From UBA8941 sp963780545 (GTDB taxonomy: Archaea; Thermoproteota; Bathyarchaeia; TCS64): DNA of 64,000 bases. The translations under genes and the position numbers were made by a program. The notes beneath the pieces were generated by a model that saw only the letters and a program-made list of their open reading frames with translations, was not told the origin of the DNA and did no database searches. The DNA lies in assembly GCA_963780545.1 (NCBI GenBank), contig CAWACK010000021.1, positions 62,001-126,000 on the forward strand. Reading direction: 5' to 3'. Positions 1-9,113 of this stretch are shown here, one piece after another; positions within the stretch are counted from its first letter, which is position 1; each line of letters opens with the position of its first letter.

Positions 1-1719
1 AGGTTCTGCCCGATGGTCAGGACGAGGAGAGAAGCGATACGTATCGGTGACGATGGCAAAGCCTACGTTGCTGAGATGATCTGCAGCGGATGCGGAATCT
101 GTGTCAAGAAATGCCCCTTTGACGCACTTCGCATCGTAAATCTCCCCGACGAACTGAAGACGGACCATACTCACCGCTTCGGACCGAATGCTTTCACACT
201 CTATCGGCTCCCAACGCTGAAACAGGGTTCAGTCGTCGGTCTAATAGGTCGTAATGGAATAGGCAAGTCGACGATTCTGCGGATACTTGGAGGGGAACTC
301 GTTCCCAACCTTGGCGACTATGTCTCTCCGCCAACTAGAGTGAATGTCGAAGAGAACTACGCGGGACAACCGATGTACGATTACCTTGAAAAGCTCTATA
401 GTGGTAATATGCAAGTCGTACTAAAGCCTCAATACGTCGACAAGATACCAAAAGTGGTTAAGGGCACCGTAGGCGAGGTACTAAATAGGTACGACCAGCG
501 GGGGATGCTGGAACAGGTGACGAAGGATCTTGAGCTAGAGCACCTGATGGATAGGCCACTGGAGGTTCTAAGTGGGGGCGAACTGCAACGAGTCGCCATA
601 GCCACAGCCGTCATCAGGGATGCTAAGGTCTATCTCTTCGACGAGCCAAGCAGCCACCTCGACATCTATCAACGCACAAAGGCAGCACGAGTCATCAGAG
701 GTCTTGTCGATGCGGAGAAGATGGTTGTCGCTGCAGAGCATGACCTTGCAGTCCTCGACTACCTGAGTGATGACATTTTCTTAATATACGGTGAACCCGA
801 CGTCTACGGTATAGTGAGCCGAATACATACCGTCCGAGAGGGCATAAACATCTATATTAATGGCTACATTCCAGACGAAAACATCCGCTTCAGGGAAACC
901 CCCATCATCTTCCACGATAAGCCTCCGAATGTTGACAGAAGCAGAGCACGTACACTTCTCCAGTGGAGCGAGTTGAAGAAGAGGTACGGAAACTTTAGCC
1001 TTGATGTTGAGGCGGGAAAGATAGGAATAGGTGAGGTCGTTGGCATTCTCGGCATGAACGGCATTGGAAAGACTACATTCATCAAGATACTTGCCGGAGT
1101 AGAGCAGCCAGACGAGGGAGCTGTATCGAATCCTGTACTTAAGGTGAGTTATAAGCCACAGTACATAAGCAACAGCAGCGTTGATGGCACAGTGGAGCAG
1201 ATGCTCAGGAAGGCGGCTGGGGAGAAGTATGGCGAGCAGTGGTTCACCGCTGAGGTGATTGAACCTCTCCATGTCAAACGAATGCTGGAAAGAGATGTTA
1301 AGGTGCTTTCGGGCGGTGAGCTTCAACGTGTTGCTATCGCCGAATGTTTGAGCAGGGACAGTGACATCTATCTACTGGATGAGCCGAGTGCCTACCTCGA
1401 CGTTGAGGAGAGGCTCGCAGTGGCGCGAGCAATCCGGCGCATAACCAAGATGAGGGGAGTTACAGCCTTCGTCGTAGAGCATGACATAGTAACCCAGGAC
1501 TTCATTGCGGATAAGCTCATGGTCTTCACCGGTGAGGCGGGGCGCATCGGTCACGCGGGCCAGCCTCTCAGTCTCGAGGATGGGATGAACAGCTTTCTGG
1601 AGCAGATGGGTGTGACCTTCCGACGTGACCCCGATACAAAGAGGCCAAGGGTCAACAAGCCAGGCAGCAAACTAGACCGCGAGCAGAAGGAGAGCGGCCG
1701 CTACTACTACTCCAGCTAA
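1..1719 (+). CDS. abce1: ABCE1/Rli1 ribosome-recycling ATPase (5' partial)
   Basis: Iron-sulfur ABC ATPase that splits archaeal 70S ribosomes after termination, acting in the cytosol with aRF1/Pelota. The frame is already open at base 1: residues R-F-C-P precede the Met at 13, matching the end of the first ferredoxin Cys motif, so the gene starts upstream of the window and ATG13 is internal. Visible are the second 4Fe-4S motif CSGCGICVKKCP (residues about 25-36 from ATG13), two nucleotide-binding domains with Walker A GRNGIGKST and GMNGIGKTT, two LSGGELQR signatures, Walker B LFDEPSSHLD and LLDEPSAYLD, and His switches in AEHD and VEHD. The C-terminal tail ending in a Tyr run is typical of the family. 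Intact apart from the missing start. Confidence 0.96.
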   Translation, partial: RFCPMVRTRREAIRIGDDGKAYVAEMICSGCGICVKKCPFDALRIVNLPDELKTDHTHRFGPNAFTLYRLPTLKQGSVVGLIGRNGIGKSTILRILGGELVPNLGDYVSPPTRVNVEENYAGQPMYDYLEKLYSGNMQVVLKPQYVDKIPKVVKGTVGEVLNRYDQRGMLEQVTKDLELEHLMDRPLEVLSGGELQRVAIATAVIRDAKVYLFDEPSSHLDIYQRTKAARVIRGLVDAEKMVVAAEHDLAVLDYLSDDIFLIYGEPDVYGIVSRIHTVREGINIYINGYIPDENIRFRETPIIFHDKPPNVDRSRARTLLQWSELKKRYGNFSLDVEAGKIGIGEVVGILGMNGIGKTTFIKILAGVEQPDEGAVSNPVLKVSYKPQYISNSSVDGTVEQMLRKAAGEKYGEQWFTAEVIEPLHVKRMLERDVKVLSGGELQRVAIAECLSRDSDIYLLDEPSAYLDVEERLAVARAIRRITKMRGVTAFVVEHDIVTQDFIADKLMVFTGEAGRIGHAGQPLSLEDGMNSFLEQMGVTFRRDPDTKRPRVNKPGSKLDREQKESGRYYYSS

Positions 1720-1830
1720 ATATAGTGGATATGAGCAATCCGAAAAAATATTACTTCGACTTGTAAGCGCGCGAAGAAACTTACCGAGCGAGAATACTCC
1801 GACTCCAGAGTATTAGATGAGTACTTCGAT

Positions 1831-2118
1831 ATGTTAGATTCAAATAATGAACAAATGATAAAAATTGCAATCGCTGGTCTATCTCCGGAGAGCCAAAAAA
1901 AGAATTATCCAGCAGACAAATACCTGAAAAAACTTAAAGAGAAAATATTTAACAAAACTAAAACCAGTCATCAAAATGAATTCCTTCAAATAGCGTTAAA
2001 CATTTCGAGAATATCCGAGGAGGCAAAATTGAGAGCGCTAGACGATCTCTTCAGAGAAGACCTGCTGAATCTGTTCTACAGTGAAGAAGAAACGACTGAT
2101 AGTGCAGAGGCCATCTAG
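1831..2118 (+). CDS. Unknown protein, upstream half of a possible split gene
   Basis: Not recognised. Encodes 95 residues, charged and mostly helical in character, with no signal peptide or membrane segment. It ends at a TAG, and an ATG follows immediately in the same frame, opening the next ORF. The frame is also open upstream from about 1735, but no ATG lies there. The phrase DSRV occurs just before this ATG (in the open upstream frame) and again near the end of the next ORF, which hints at a repeated helical (HEAT-like) unit. That is inference only. Ribosome binding is weak (GATGAG about 10 bases upstream). It may be the first half of one protein broken by the TAG, or a separate small gene. 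Confidence 0.4.
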   Translation: MLDSNNEQMIKIAIAGLSPESQKKNYPADKYLKKLKEKIFNKTKTSHQNEFLQIALNISRISEEAKLRALDDLFREDLLNLFYSEEETTDSAEAI

Positions 2119-2361
2119 ATGAGCGCCCTCATGGTCCTTGCGGAGATCGTGGAGCCCTCGGAGAGGTACGCTATACTCAAAGATGCTTGCATAAAAATGA
2201 TAAAAAAGGGCTCACAGTTTAGGGGAACCGCAAGAAGCCTCATACAATCAAAATACGCAGATAAAGTCCCCGAACTCGAACTTGATCTAATTAGAGTCGC
2301 TAAGGAGTCCGATTCCAGAGTAATAACCCACATCAGCGATGAATTAAAGAACTTAGCTTAA
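2119..2361 (+). CDS. Unknown helical protein, downstream half
   Basis: Encodes 80 residues in the same frame as the preceding ORF, from which it is separated only by a TAG codon. A GAGG at about 2107 is well spaced from this ATG, so independent initiation is possible. The sequence is amphipathic-helical (LAEIVEPSERYAIL, LDLIRVAKESDSRV) and could be one or two HEAT-like helical hairpins; no catalytic motif is visible. Together the two ORFs would make a protein of about 175 residues. Function unknown. Confidence 0.4.
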   Translation: MSALMVLAEIVEPSERYAILKDACIKMIKKGSQFRGTARSLIQSKYADKVPELELDLIRVAKESDSRVITHISDELKNLA

Positions 2362-2363
2362 TC

Positions 2364-2751
2364 GTCCAAAGTGTCTAACCACCTCGATCGGCGTGGGCCT
2401 TTATCTAGCCATTGTACACGGATATAGCAACAGCGTCCACGTAGTCTCGGGTCAATCCAATCAGTCCACAAGTCTTTCCATGGATATCTCCTAGTCCAAG
2501 TCTAGAACCCTCCCTACGAACTCTCCATGGTCCAAGGTATAGCTAGCAGCTTAGCCCGTCAACAGCATGCCTGCCAAGGGGGGCCCCATAGTGTAGATTG
2601 TCTAGGAAACCTGGAGAATGAGAGCTAGTGGTCAAGGTTCGGACACTTGGACGAAAAATGGACTTTTGGACTGAAATGAGACTCTGGAAAAACAATTGGA
2701 CATATGGACGCATCGCTTAATGAGGTCGAAACTACGTGGACCGAAATGGAC
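2364..2751. repeat. Clustered GTCCA / TGGAC pentamers in opposite orientation
   Basis: This non-coding stretch holds five GTCCA (2364, 2435, 2464, 2494, 2530) followed by seven TGGAC (2648, 2659, 2667, 2697, 2705, 2737, 2747). The two words are reverse complements, so the left and right halves form an inverted cluster. The right half includes two similar composites, TGGAC-gaaaaa-TGGACT and TGGACC-gaaa-TGGACT. No ORF, tRNA or CRISPR pattern explains it. Confidence 0.6.
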
Positions 2752-2760
2752 TTCCATATA

Positions 2761-2907
2761 AGCTGTTAAAGCTCGCGCGCGCTGCTCATTGTTATGTTTA
2801 AATCATCGAATTCAAAGTGGCTACATAACCAAAAATGCCAGCAAGAAACATAAAAATCATAATCACTTTGATCATTCTAGTTTCAGCGCGCGCGCTCCTT
2901 AGCAGCT
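2761..2907. repeat. Imperfect 24-bp inverted repeat enclosing 99 bases (MITE-like)
   Basis: Bases 2761-2784 and 2884-2907 are inverted copies of each other with about 20 of 24 positions matching, each containing a GCGCGCGC core. They enclose an AT-rich 99-base segment with no ORF. This could be the terminal repeats of a miniature transposable element or the stem of a large RNA hairpin. No convincing target-site duplication flanks it. Confidence 0.5.
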
Positions 2908-3098
2908 AACACGGTCACTGCTACAGCCGCATCCGCAACTATTTGACTCGGCTATCGCCGTGTACCGCTTTTTTACTGCCTCAGTTATTTCCTTCGTGCT
3001 CGCTATTCAGATCCGAGAAGGTTATCACAGCGACATATTTAATAATATTGATGTGAATGTACGTAAACCTTTTGAGACCATCCACCTCCGCTCAAACC

Positions 3099-3665
3099 AT
3101 GAAAGATACCTGCGGATGGGGGACCGACGACCCAATTATGACTGCTTACCATGACACGGAGTGGGGTGTCCCCGTTCACGATGACCGTCTCCACTTCGAG
3201 CTCCTTGTGCTGGAAGGTATCCAAGCTGGGCTGAGCTGGCGAACAGTACTCCATAGGCGCGAGGCATATCGGGAGGCGTATCACAACTTCGAAATCACGA
3301 GGGTAGCCACCTACACTGAAGTTGATATCGAGAGGATCATGAACAGCAAGGGAATAATTCGCAACCGCAGGAAGATTGAGGCCGCTGTCAAAAACGCTAG
3401 TGCCTTCTTAGATATCCAAAAAGAGTATGGTAGCTTCGACAAATACATATGGGGCTTTGTTGGCGGCAGGCAGAGGATCAACACATTCACAAGTTTCGCA
3501 GAGATGCCCTCAGAAACTGAGGAGAGTCGCGCCATGAGCAGGGACCTCAAGAGTCGAGGCTTCACATTCGTCGGCCCCACCATATGCTATGCCTACATGC
3601 AGGCCGCTGGATTGGTGAACGACCACTTAACAAAATGCTACAGATGGAAGGAAGTGCAGATATGA
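3099..3665 (+). CDS. tag: DNA-3-methyladenine glycosylase I
   Basis: Removes 3-methyladenine from alkylated DNA, starting base excision repair. The start at 3099 gives MKDTCGWG, the canonical family N-terminus; an in-frame ATG at 3057 would add 14 unconserved residues. The family signature YHDTEWGVP follows, then the catalytic region EGIQAGLSW with its Glu. Zinc ligands can be assigned to the N-terminal Cys, the His of YHDTEWG, and the His and Cys of NDHLTKC near the C-terminus. Length of 188 residues is normal for Tag. The stop overlaps the ATG of the agmatinase gene (ATGA at 3662-3665), so the two are probably co-translated. Confidence 0.93.
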   Translation: MKDTCGWGTDDPIMTAYHDTEWGVPVHDDRLHFELLVLEGIQAGLSWRTVLHRREAYREAYHNFEITRVATYTEVDIERIMNSKGIIRNRRKIEAAVKNASAFLDIQKEYGSFDKYIWGFVGGRQRINTFTSFAEMPSETEESRAMSRDLKSRGFTFVGPTICYAYMQAAGLVNDHLTKCYRWKEVQI

Positions 3666-4560
3666 AGATATTTGAAGGACAACTAAAATCGGTACCTACG
3701 TTGTTCTTCGAAAAGGCGGATGAACTTGAAGAAGCTGACTACGTCCTATTTGGCGCCCCACTAGACAGGACAGCCTCATACAGGAGTGGAAGTAGGTTCG
3801 CCCCCTCATCCATTCGAGAAGCGAGCAAGTACATGGAAAGCTACAGCGTGCGAACTGGCCTCGACCTGAGAAGACCTCAAGTTGGTCGATGCCGGCGACA
3901 TCGCTGAACGTTGAGGAGTTAGAGCCCACTATTGACGCCATCAAACAAGTCGCAAATGAAATTAGGAGGATAGGAAAAATTCCAGTGATGTTGGGGGGCG
4001 AACACACCATCACCCTCGGAGCCCTACGCGCCGTAAAGCCGGAAGCTGTGGTCGTCTTCGATGCCCACTTCGACCTCAGGGACACCCTCTTTAATGAGAA
4101 GCTCAGCCACGCAACCCACTTGCGCAGGGCATATGAGGAGCTGGGCTTCATACTCATAGTCCTAGCGACACGAGCCTTATCGGCGGAGGAGATCGCCTAT
4201 GCCGATAAGTGTGGCATAAACACAGTCACCGCCCAGGATGTAAAGAGGTTCGGCGTTGAACCTGTTCTCGAGATGCTTAAGGATACCCTTGAGGGAGTGG
4301 AGTCGGTCTACCTTAGCGTTGACATGGATGCAGTCGACCCCGCTGAGGCCCCCGCCGTGGGCAACCCGAGCCCGGAGGGCATAAGCGTCACCCAGCTTCT
4401 AGACCTTGTTTCCGGTATCGTCGACAAACGACTCGTCGGGTTCGATCTGAATGAGGTCTCCCCCAGCTACGATTCGGGACTAACGGCCATTCAAGCCGCG
4501 TACGTCGTCATTGAGACCCTCTATATGGTTGAGATGGCGCGCCGAGGAAAACCCTCATAG
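3662..4560 (+). CDS. speB: Agmatinase/arginase family ureohydrolase (frameshifted)
   Basis: Hydrolyses agmatine (or a related guanidino compound) to putrescine and urea in polyamine synthesis. The two-manganese site is readable from GGEHT, DAHFD and SVDMDAVDP, and SHATHLRR matches archaeal agmatinases. The reading frame is broken twice within about 40 bases: after LDLR (an extra A near 3871 restores D-L-K-L-V-D-A-G-D-I-A) and again near 3905-3911, after which the frame continues to 4560. Reconstructed length of about 298 residues is normal. The start overlaps the tag stop. The lesions are either a recent pseudogene or sequencing errors; the conserved remainder favours error. Confidence 0.82.
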
Positions 4561-4592
4561 TCCATATATCCCACCGAGTCGAAGTCTACGCG

Positions 4593-7157
4593 ATGGCGGC
4601 TCCGGACTTTATCATGGATGAGGGCGAGGAGGAGATCAGGCCGAAGGGGCGCCTTGCCCCCGAGGACCTCCCTACAAGCTATCTCCTGAGTGCGGGCTAC
4701 GATGGTGAGGAGCAGAAGGCATACCTCCGCCTCTATGAACCTGTGAGCCAACAGGTCTACCTCTGGTACGACAATACGAGCCACCTCCCCTACTGCGTGA
4801 GCAGGGAGCCGATAGCTGAGCTGGAGAAGAACCAGCGCCTCCTCCGCCATGAGGGCTATTTCTTCATGGAGGAGGTGCAGAAACACGACCCTCTAGCAGA
4901 CGAGGAGATCAGAGTCACAAAGGTCGTCGCTAAGGATCCCCTCAGCATCGGCGGAGGCAGGGGGCAGCCCATTCGAAGTATAATCGGCGACAGCTGGGAG
5001 AGCCATATAAGGTATTACCAGTGCTATATCTACGACCGAGCACTCATCACGGGGATGCCCTACAGGGTTGAAAATGGCAACCTCATCGATGCAGGTTATA
5101 CCCTCGATTCAGAGACCGAGGCAAAGATCGACACCATTCTTGAGAAGATCGAGCCGGAGTTCAGGGGAAACATGAAGGAGTGGACTCGCCTCCTCCAGTG
5201 TCCCGTCCCCCAACTAAGGCGTGTTGCCGTGGACATCGAGGTCCGTCCAAGTGTTCAGAACAGACTTCCCAACGCTGATGAAGCGACGGAACCCATAACA
5301 GCCGTTGGCTTCTCAGCCAGCGACGGCCTACGCCGAATAATAGTACTCAACGATTCTGGCAACGATGTCGAGACCCCCGTTATACTCGGCGCGGATGTCA
5401 AGGTCTACACCGATGAGCGCGACATAATAAGGGAGACATTCAAGGTACTCGACGAGTACCCCGTCGTCCTCACCTTCAACGGTGACGAATTCGACTTCCG
5501 ATTCCTCCGAAACAGGGCTAAGAATCTCGGAATCCCCGACTCCGAGAATCCCATAGTAATGGGACGCCGCTTCGCATTCCTCAGAAACGGCGTCCACCTG
5601 GATCTCTACCGCTTCTTCATGAACAGAAGTATACAAGGCTACGCATTCGGCAACCGATACAGGGAGAACACCCTAAATGAGATATCCAAGAACCTGATCA
5701 ACCAACAGAAGCTTGAGATCGGCGACATAACCGCGGCGAGCATTCAGGATCTCGCTCAGTACTGCCTCAACGACGCCGACATCACCCACCAGCTCACTGC
5801 ATTTAACCACGATCTCGTTATGAATCTGATAGTTCTCCTCACCCGCATCAGTAAAATGATAATGGAGGATGTCACCCGTAACGGTGTCAGCAGATGGATA
5901 CTCGCCCTGATGGAGTGGGAGCATCGGAGACGGGGCTGGCTAATCCCCAACACACAGGATATACTAGATGTCAAGGGGCAGGTTAGTACCACTAGTATAA
6001 TAAAGGGTAAGAAGTATCAGGGCGCCATAGTAAGAGACCCTAAGCCTGGTGCTCACTTTGGGGTAGTAGTCTGCGACTTTGCCAGCCTCTATCCAAGCGC
6101 CATCAGGAACTGGAATCTCAGCTACGACACTATACTCTGCAACCATCCGGAGTGTAGGAACAACCTCGTACCCGGGACCCCCCACTGGGTCTGCACAAAG
6201 AATCGAGGTATGACAAGTCTGATTATTGGAAGCCTCCGAGACCTCAGAGTTCAGTGGTATAAACCCAGGAGTAGGGACAAGTCATTGAGTATAGAGGAGC
6301 GTCAGTACTACGATGTGGTAACCCAGGCTCTCAAGGTCTTCCTCAACGCTAGCTACGGAGTCTTTGGTGCAGAAAGCTTCCCTCTATACTGCCCACCCCT
6401 AGCAGAGAGCACAGCTGCTGTGGGACGTTACGCCATGACTAAGGCCGTCGACAAGAGCCAGCAGCTCGGCATCGAAGTGATCTATGGTGACACGGACTCT
6501 GTTTTCCTCGAGAAACCCTCGAAGGAGCAAATAGATGGCCTAGTCGGTTGGGCCGACGCTGAGCTCGGAATCGACCTCGATGTGGACAAGCAGTACCGGT
6601 ACGCCATATTCAGCAGCCGTAAAAAGAACTATCTCGGCGTCTACCCCGACGGCAAGCTCGATATAAAGGGGCTGACCGGTAAGAAGCGCCATATACCTCC
6701 TATCCTGAAGGATGCATTCGTTAAGCTTACAGTCATACTTAGCAGCGTAGAGGGGCCGGAGGAGTTCCCAGATGCCAAGGAAGAGATCAGAAGCCTAGTC
6801 TCAACGGTCAGCCACCGCTTAAAGAACAGGGAGTTCGCCATCGAGGATGTCGCCTTCAGTATGATGCTGGGAAAAGGTCTAGCGGGCTACGACACGAACC
6901 CCCAGCACGTTAAGGCAGGGAAGATGCTGGAGGAGCAAGGCTACGAACTCAAGGAAGGGGATATAATCAGCTACATCGTCACCAAGGACGGAGTAAAGCC
7001 CGTTCAGATCGCGGGGAAGAAGGACGTCGACATAAACAAGATGGAGGAGTACCTCGAGGGAACCTTCGAGCAGGTTCTAGACGCCCTCGACATGAGCTTC
7101 GACGAACTTGTGGGGCGCCCACGCCAAACAGGGCTTGGAGCATTCTTTACGAGGTAG
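4593..7157 (+). CDS. polB: Family B replicative DNA polymerase
   Basis: DNA-directed DNA polymerase of 854 residues with 3'-5' proofreading. Exonuclease motifs are intact: DIE at about residue 214, FNGDEFD (Exo II) and YCLNDAD (Exo III). Polymerase motifs are motif A DFASLYPS at about 495, motif B KVFLNASYG at about 584 and motif C YGDTDS at about 631, followed by KKNY. The C-terminus ends QTGLGAFF-TR, a classic PIP-box (Q-x2-h-x2-F-F) that should dock the PCNA clamp. The gene is uninterrupted, unlike many neighbours. It lies 32 bases after speB and may share its transcript. The N-terminal 200 residues follow the usual archaeal PolB pattern. Confidence 0.97.
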   Translation: MAAPDFIMDEGEEEIRPKGRLAPEDLPTSYLLSAGYDGEEQKAYLRLYEPVSQQVYLWYDNTSHLPYCVSREPIAELEKNQRLLRHEGYFFMEEVQKHDPLADEEIRVTKVVAKDPLSIGGGRGQPIRSIIGDSWESHIRYYQCYIYDRALITGMPYRVENGNLIDAGYTLDSETEAKIDTILEKIEPEFRGNMKEWTRLLQCPVPQLRRVAVDIEVRPSVQNRLPNADEATEPITAVGFSASDGLRRIIVLNDSGNDVETPVILGADVKVYTDERDIIRETFKVLDEYPVVLTFNGDEFDFRFLRNRAKNLGIPDSENPIVMGRRFAFLRNGVHLDLYRFFMNRSIQGYAFGNRYRENTLNEISKNLINQQKLEIGDITAASIQDLAQYCLNDADITHQLTAFNHDLVMNLIVLLTRISKMIMEDVTRNGVSRWILALMEWEHRRRGWLIPNTQDILDVKGQVSTTSIIKGKKYQGAIVRDPKPGAHFGVVVCDFASLYPSAIRNWNLSYDTILCNHPECRNNLVPGTPHWVCTKNRGMTSLIIGSLRDLRVQWYKPRSRDKSLSIEERQYYDVVTQALKVFLNASYGVFGAESFPLYCPPLAESTAAVGRYAMTKAVDKSQQLGIEVIYGDTDSVFLEKPSKEQIDGLVGWADAELGIDLDVDKQYRYAIFSSRKKNYLGVYPDGKLDIKGLTGKKRHIPPILKDAFVKLTVILSSVEGPEEFPDAKEEIRSLVSTVSHRLKNREFAIEDVAFSMMLGKGLAGYDTNPQHVKAGKMLEEQGYELKEGDIISYIVTKDGVKPVQIAGKKDVDINKMEEYLEGTFEQVLDALDMSFDELVGRPRQTGLGAFFTR

Positions 7158-7667
7158 TTAGAGCCCTTCAAAGAGGCGAGGGCAAACATATTATCGCCTT
7201 ACTGTAGTCACATGTACTTTAAGCGCACCTTGAAAACATCGACGATTAGGCCTCAGCAGCACGCGCTAAGTCGCAGCTTAAGGTGTCGGAGATAGCTGTC
7301 AAAAACAAGCTTGTGCTCGATTGGGCTCAGGAGCGTTACTTTCCGGACACAATGGTGTTAGATCCGCGTTTGGAATGCGTTTGGGAAACGTTTAAAATTT
7401 TTCGATTTTCACTACCTAAGCTGTGGGGACCATCGCTGCTATGGCGGCCATGGCTAGCTGCTTTGGGTGAAGGGACGCGGGTGCGGTCGCAGAAGTGAGG
7501 TATGCTGGTTGCTGATGCTGAGGACCTACTTTGGGTGGTAGGTGAGTTTGTGTCCCTCTCGATGGGGGCCAAAGACTATGGAGTCGAGCACGACAACAAC
7601 CTGAAAAATTTACATCAGGGTGGGAGAAGACTATAATATAGGAGCAACAGCATCCTCTTCGGTCAAT
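7158..7667 (+). other. Long region before asnS: possible structured leader and small ORF
   Basis: About 500 bases without a recognised gene. A TTTAAA at 7391 could be a box A placing a transcript start near 7418. The following 200 bases are GC-rich and contain hairpins, for example ACCTAC/GTAGGT around 7524-7542. A 44-codon ORF (7502-7636, starting MLVADAED) and a 71-codon ORF (7283-7498) are present but match no family I know. I could not fit the sequence to SRP RNA, RNase P RNA or a tRNA. Confidence 0.3.
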
Positions 7668-8975
7668 ATGACCGGTTTCGTAGACATAGCCAAGATACTT
7701 GGCGGAAAGCATGATGAGGAGCAGGTCCAGATCCGCGGCTGGCTCTATAACAGCCGGAGCAGCGGGGGCCTTATTTTCCTCCATATACGCGATGGCACAG
7801 GTGTACTACAGTGCACCGTAAACAAAATGAACGTCGACGAAGCCACCTTCAATAATCTCGAGAGGCTCAACATGGAGTCCACACTCGAGATAGGGGGGAT
7901 GGTCCGTATGGACCAGAGGGCCCCAGGTGGCTACGAGCTATCCGTCAATAACCTTGGAACAGTCTACGAGGCTCAGCCAGACTTCCCAATAACGAAGAAG
8001 GAGCATGGCTTAGAGTTCCTCCTAGACAACAGGCATCTCCAGATCAGGGACCCGAAACTCCAGAACATCTTCAAGATCAAGTCCGAGTTCCTCAAAGCGG
8101 CGAGGATGTGGTTTTGGGAGAACGAATACACGGAGGCTCAGAGCCCTAGCTTCACTAGTGCAGCCTGCGAGGGCGGCTCTACCCTCTTCGAGGTAAAATA
8201 CTTCGACAAGAAGAACGTCTACCTGAGCCAGAGTTGGCAGCTTTACGCGGAGGCGATGATAAGCAGCCTTGGTAAGATATACACGATAGCGCCAAGCTTT
8301 CGGGCTGAGCCAAGCAGGACTAGGCGCCATGTCACCGAGTTCTGGCACATGGAGGTTGAGGAGCCGTGGACCGACCACAACGGAATCATGAAAGTAGGAG
8401 ATGAACTCGTGACACACATCGCTCACCACCTCGCGGAGAAGATGCCTAAGGAGATCCAGGCCGCGGGCAGGGACCCACAGGACCTGCTTAAGATAGAGAC
8501 GCCGTTCCCTAGGATCAGGTACGACGAGGCCGTGGAGATACTACAGAAGGACGGCGTCGAGATGCTGTGGGGAGACGACTTCGGCTGGCAGCAGGAGGGC
8601 CCACTGACGCAGCACTTTGACTCACCCTTCTGGGTCATCGGGTTCCCGACGGGAATCAAGCCATTCTATCATATGCCTGATCCCGCGAGACCAGACACTA
8701 CGAAGTCAGGCGATCTACTAGCCCCAGAGGGCTACGGCGAGATCATCGGAGGCGGGCAGCGTGTCCATGACTACAACCAGCTACTCCAGCGCGTGTTGGA
8801 TGACAACCTCAACCCTGAAGACTACAAGTGGTACATGGAGCTCAGGAAGTGGGGTACGGTGCCGCACAGCGGCTTCGGTCTCGGCGTCGAGCGCGTCCTT
8901 ACTTGGATGCTCAAGCTTGAACACATTAGGGACACGATACCCTTCCCGAGGGACATGCGCAGAGTATACCCTTAG
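7668..8975 (+). CDS. asnS: Asparaginyl-tRNA synthetase
   Basis: Class IIb aminoacyl-tRNA synthetase charging tRNA-Asn. An N-terminal OB-fold anticodon-binding domain (VQIRGWLYNSRSSGG ... HIRDGTG) leads to the catalytic core. Motif 2 is seen as SFRAEPSRTRRHVTEFWH and motif 3 as HSGFGLGVERVLTW, near the C-terminus, which ends MRRVYP as is usual. GYGEIIGGGQR is the characteristic AsnRS/archaeal AspRS motif. The chosen ATG gives MTGFVDIA at the start of the OB fold; the frame stays open to a GTG at 7620 that would add 16 residues without homology. AsnRS is preferred over AspRS because of overall length and the WGDDFGW and GPLTQHFDSPFWV segments. Confidence 0.92.
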   Translation: MTGFVDIAKILGGKHDEEQVQIRGWLYNSRSSGGLIFLHIRDGTGVLQCTVNKMNVDEATFNNLERLNMESTLEIGGMVRMDQRAPGGYELSVNNLGTVYEAQPDFPITKKEHGLEFLLDNRHLQIRDPKLQNIFKIKSEFLKAARMWFWENEYTEAQSPSFTSAACEGGSTLFEVKYFDKKNVYLSQSWQLYAEAMISSLGKIYTIAPSFRAEPSRTRRHVTEFWHMEVEEPWTDHNGIMKVGDELVTHIAHHLAEKMPKEIQAAGRDPQDLLKIETPFPRIRYDEAVEILQKDGVEMLWGDDFGWQQEGPLTQHFDSPFWVIGFPTGIKPFYHMPDPARPDTTKSGDLLAPEGYGEIIGGGQRVHDYNQLLQRVLDDNLNPEDYKWYMELRKWGTVPHSGFGLGVERVLTWMLKLEHIRDTIPFPRDMRRVYP

Positions 8976-9113
8976 CTGTCCGCCGACTTCTATTTTGCGA
9001 ACTCTCATTGAACGCTCACAAATTTCTCAAATATTCTATTCAGGTCTTTAGATTTCGACTTCAGCTACGAAAAAAGTGTTAAACATGGATCAAGGAAAGT
9101 AGAGCGCGCGCAG

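Noticed and set aside
1831..2361. Pyrrolysine (TAG) readthrough protein
   Set aside because: No Pyl-dependent enzyme is in the window, other genes here use TAG as a stop (glyA remnant, the Lrp-like gene), and the residues around the TAG match no Pyl family.
2364..2751. CRISPR array
   Set aside because: The repeated words are only five bases, spacing is irregular and they switch orientation; no 24-37-base direct repeats are found.
3057..3098. Earlier ATG for tag
   Set aside because: The extra 14 residues are unlike any Tag protein and the family N-terminus begins at 3099.
7283..7498. 71-codon ORF upstream of asnS as a gene
   Set aside because: GTG start without a ribosome-binding site, C-terminal half is an artefact-like Trp/Arg/Gly run, and it lies across the possible box A.
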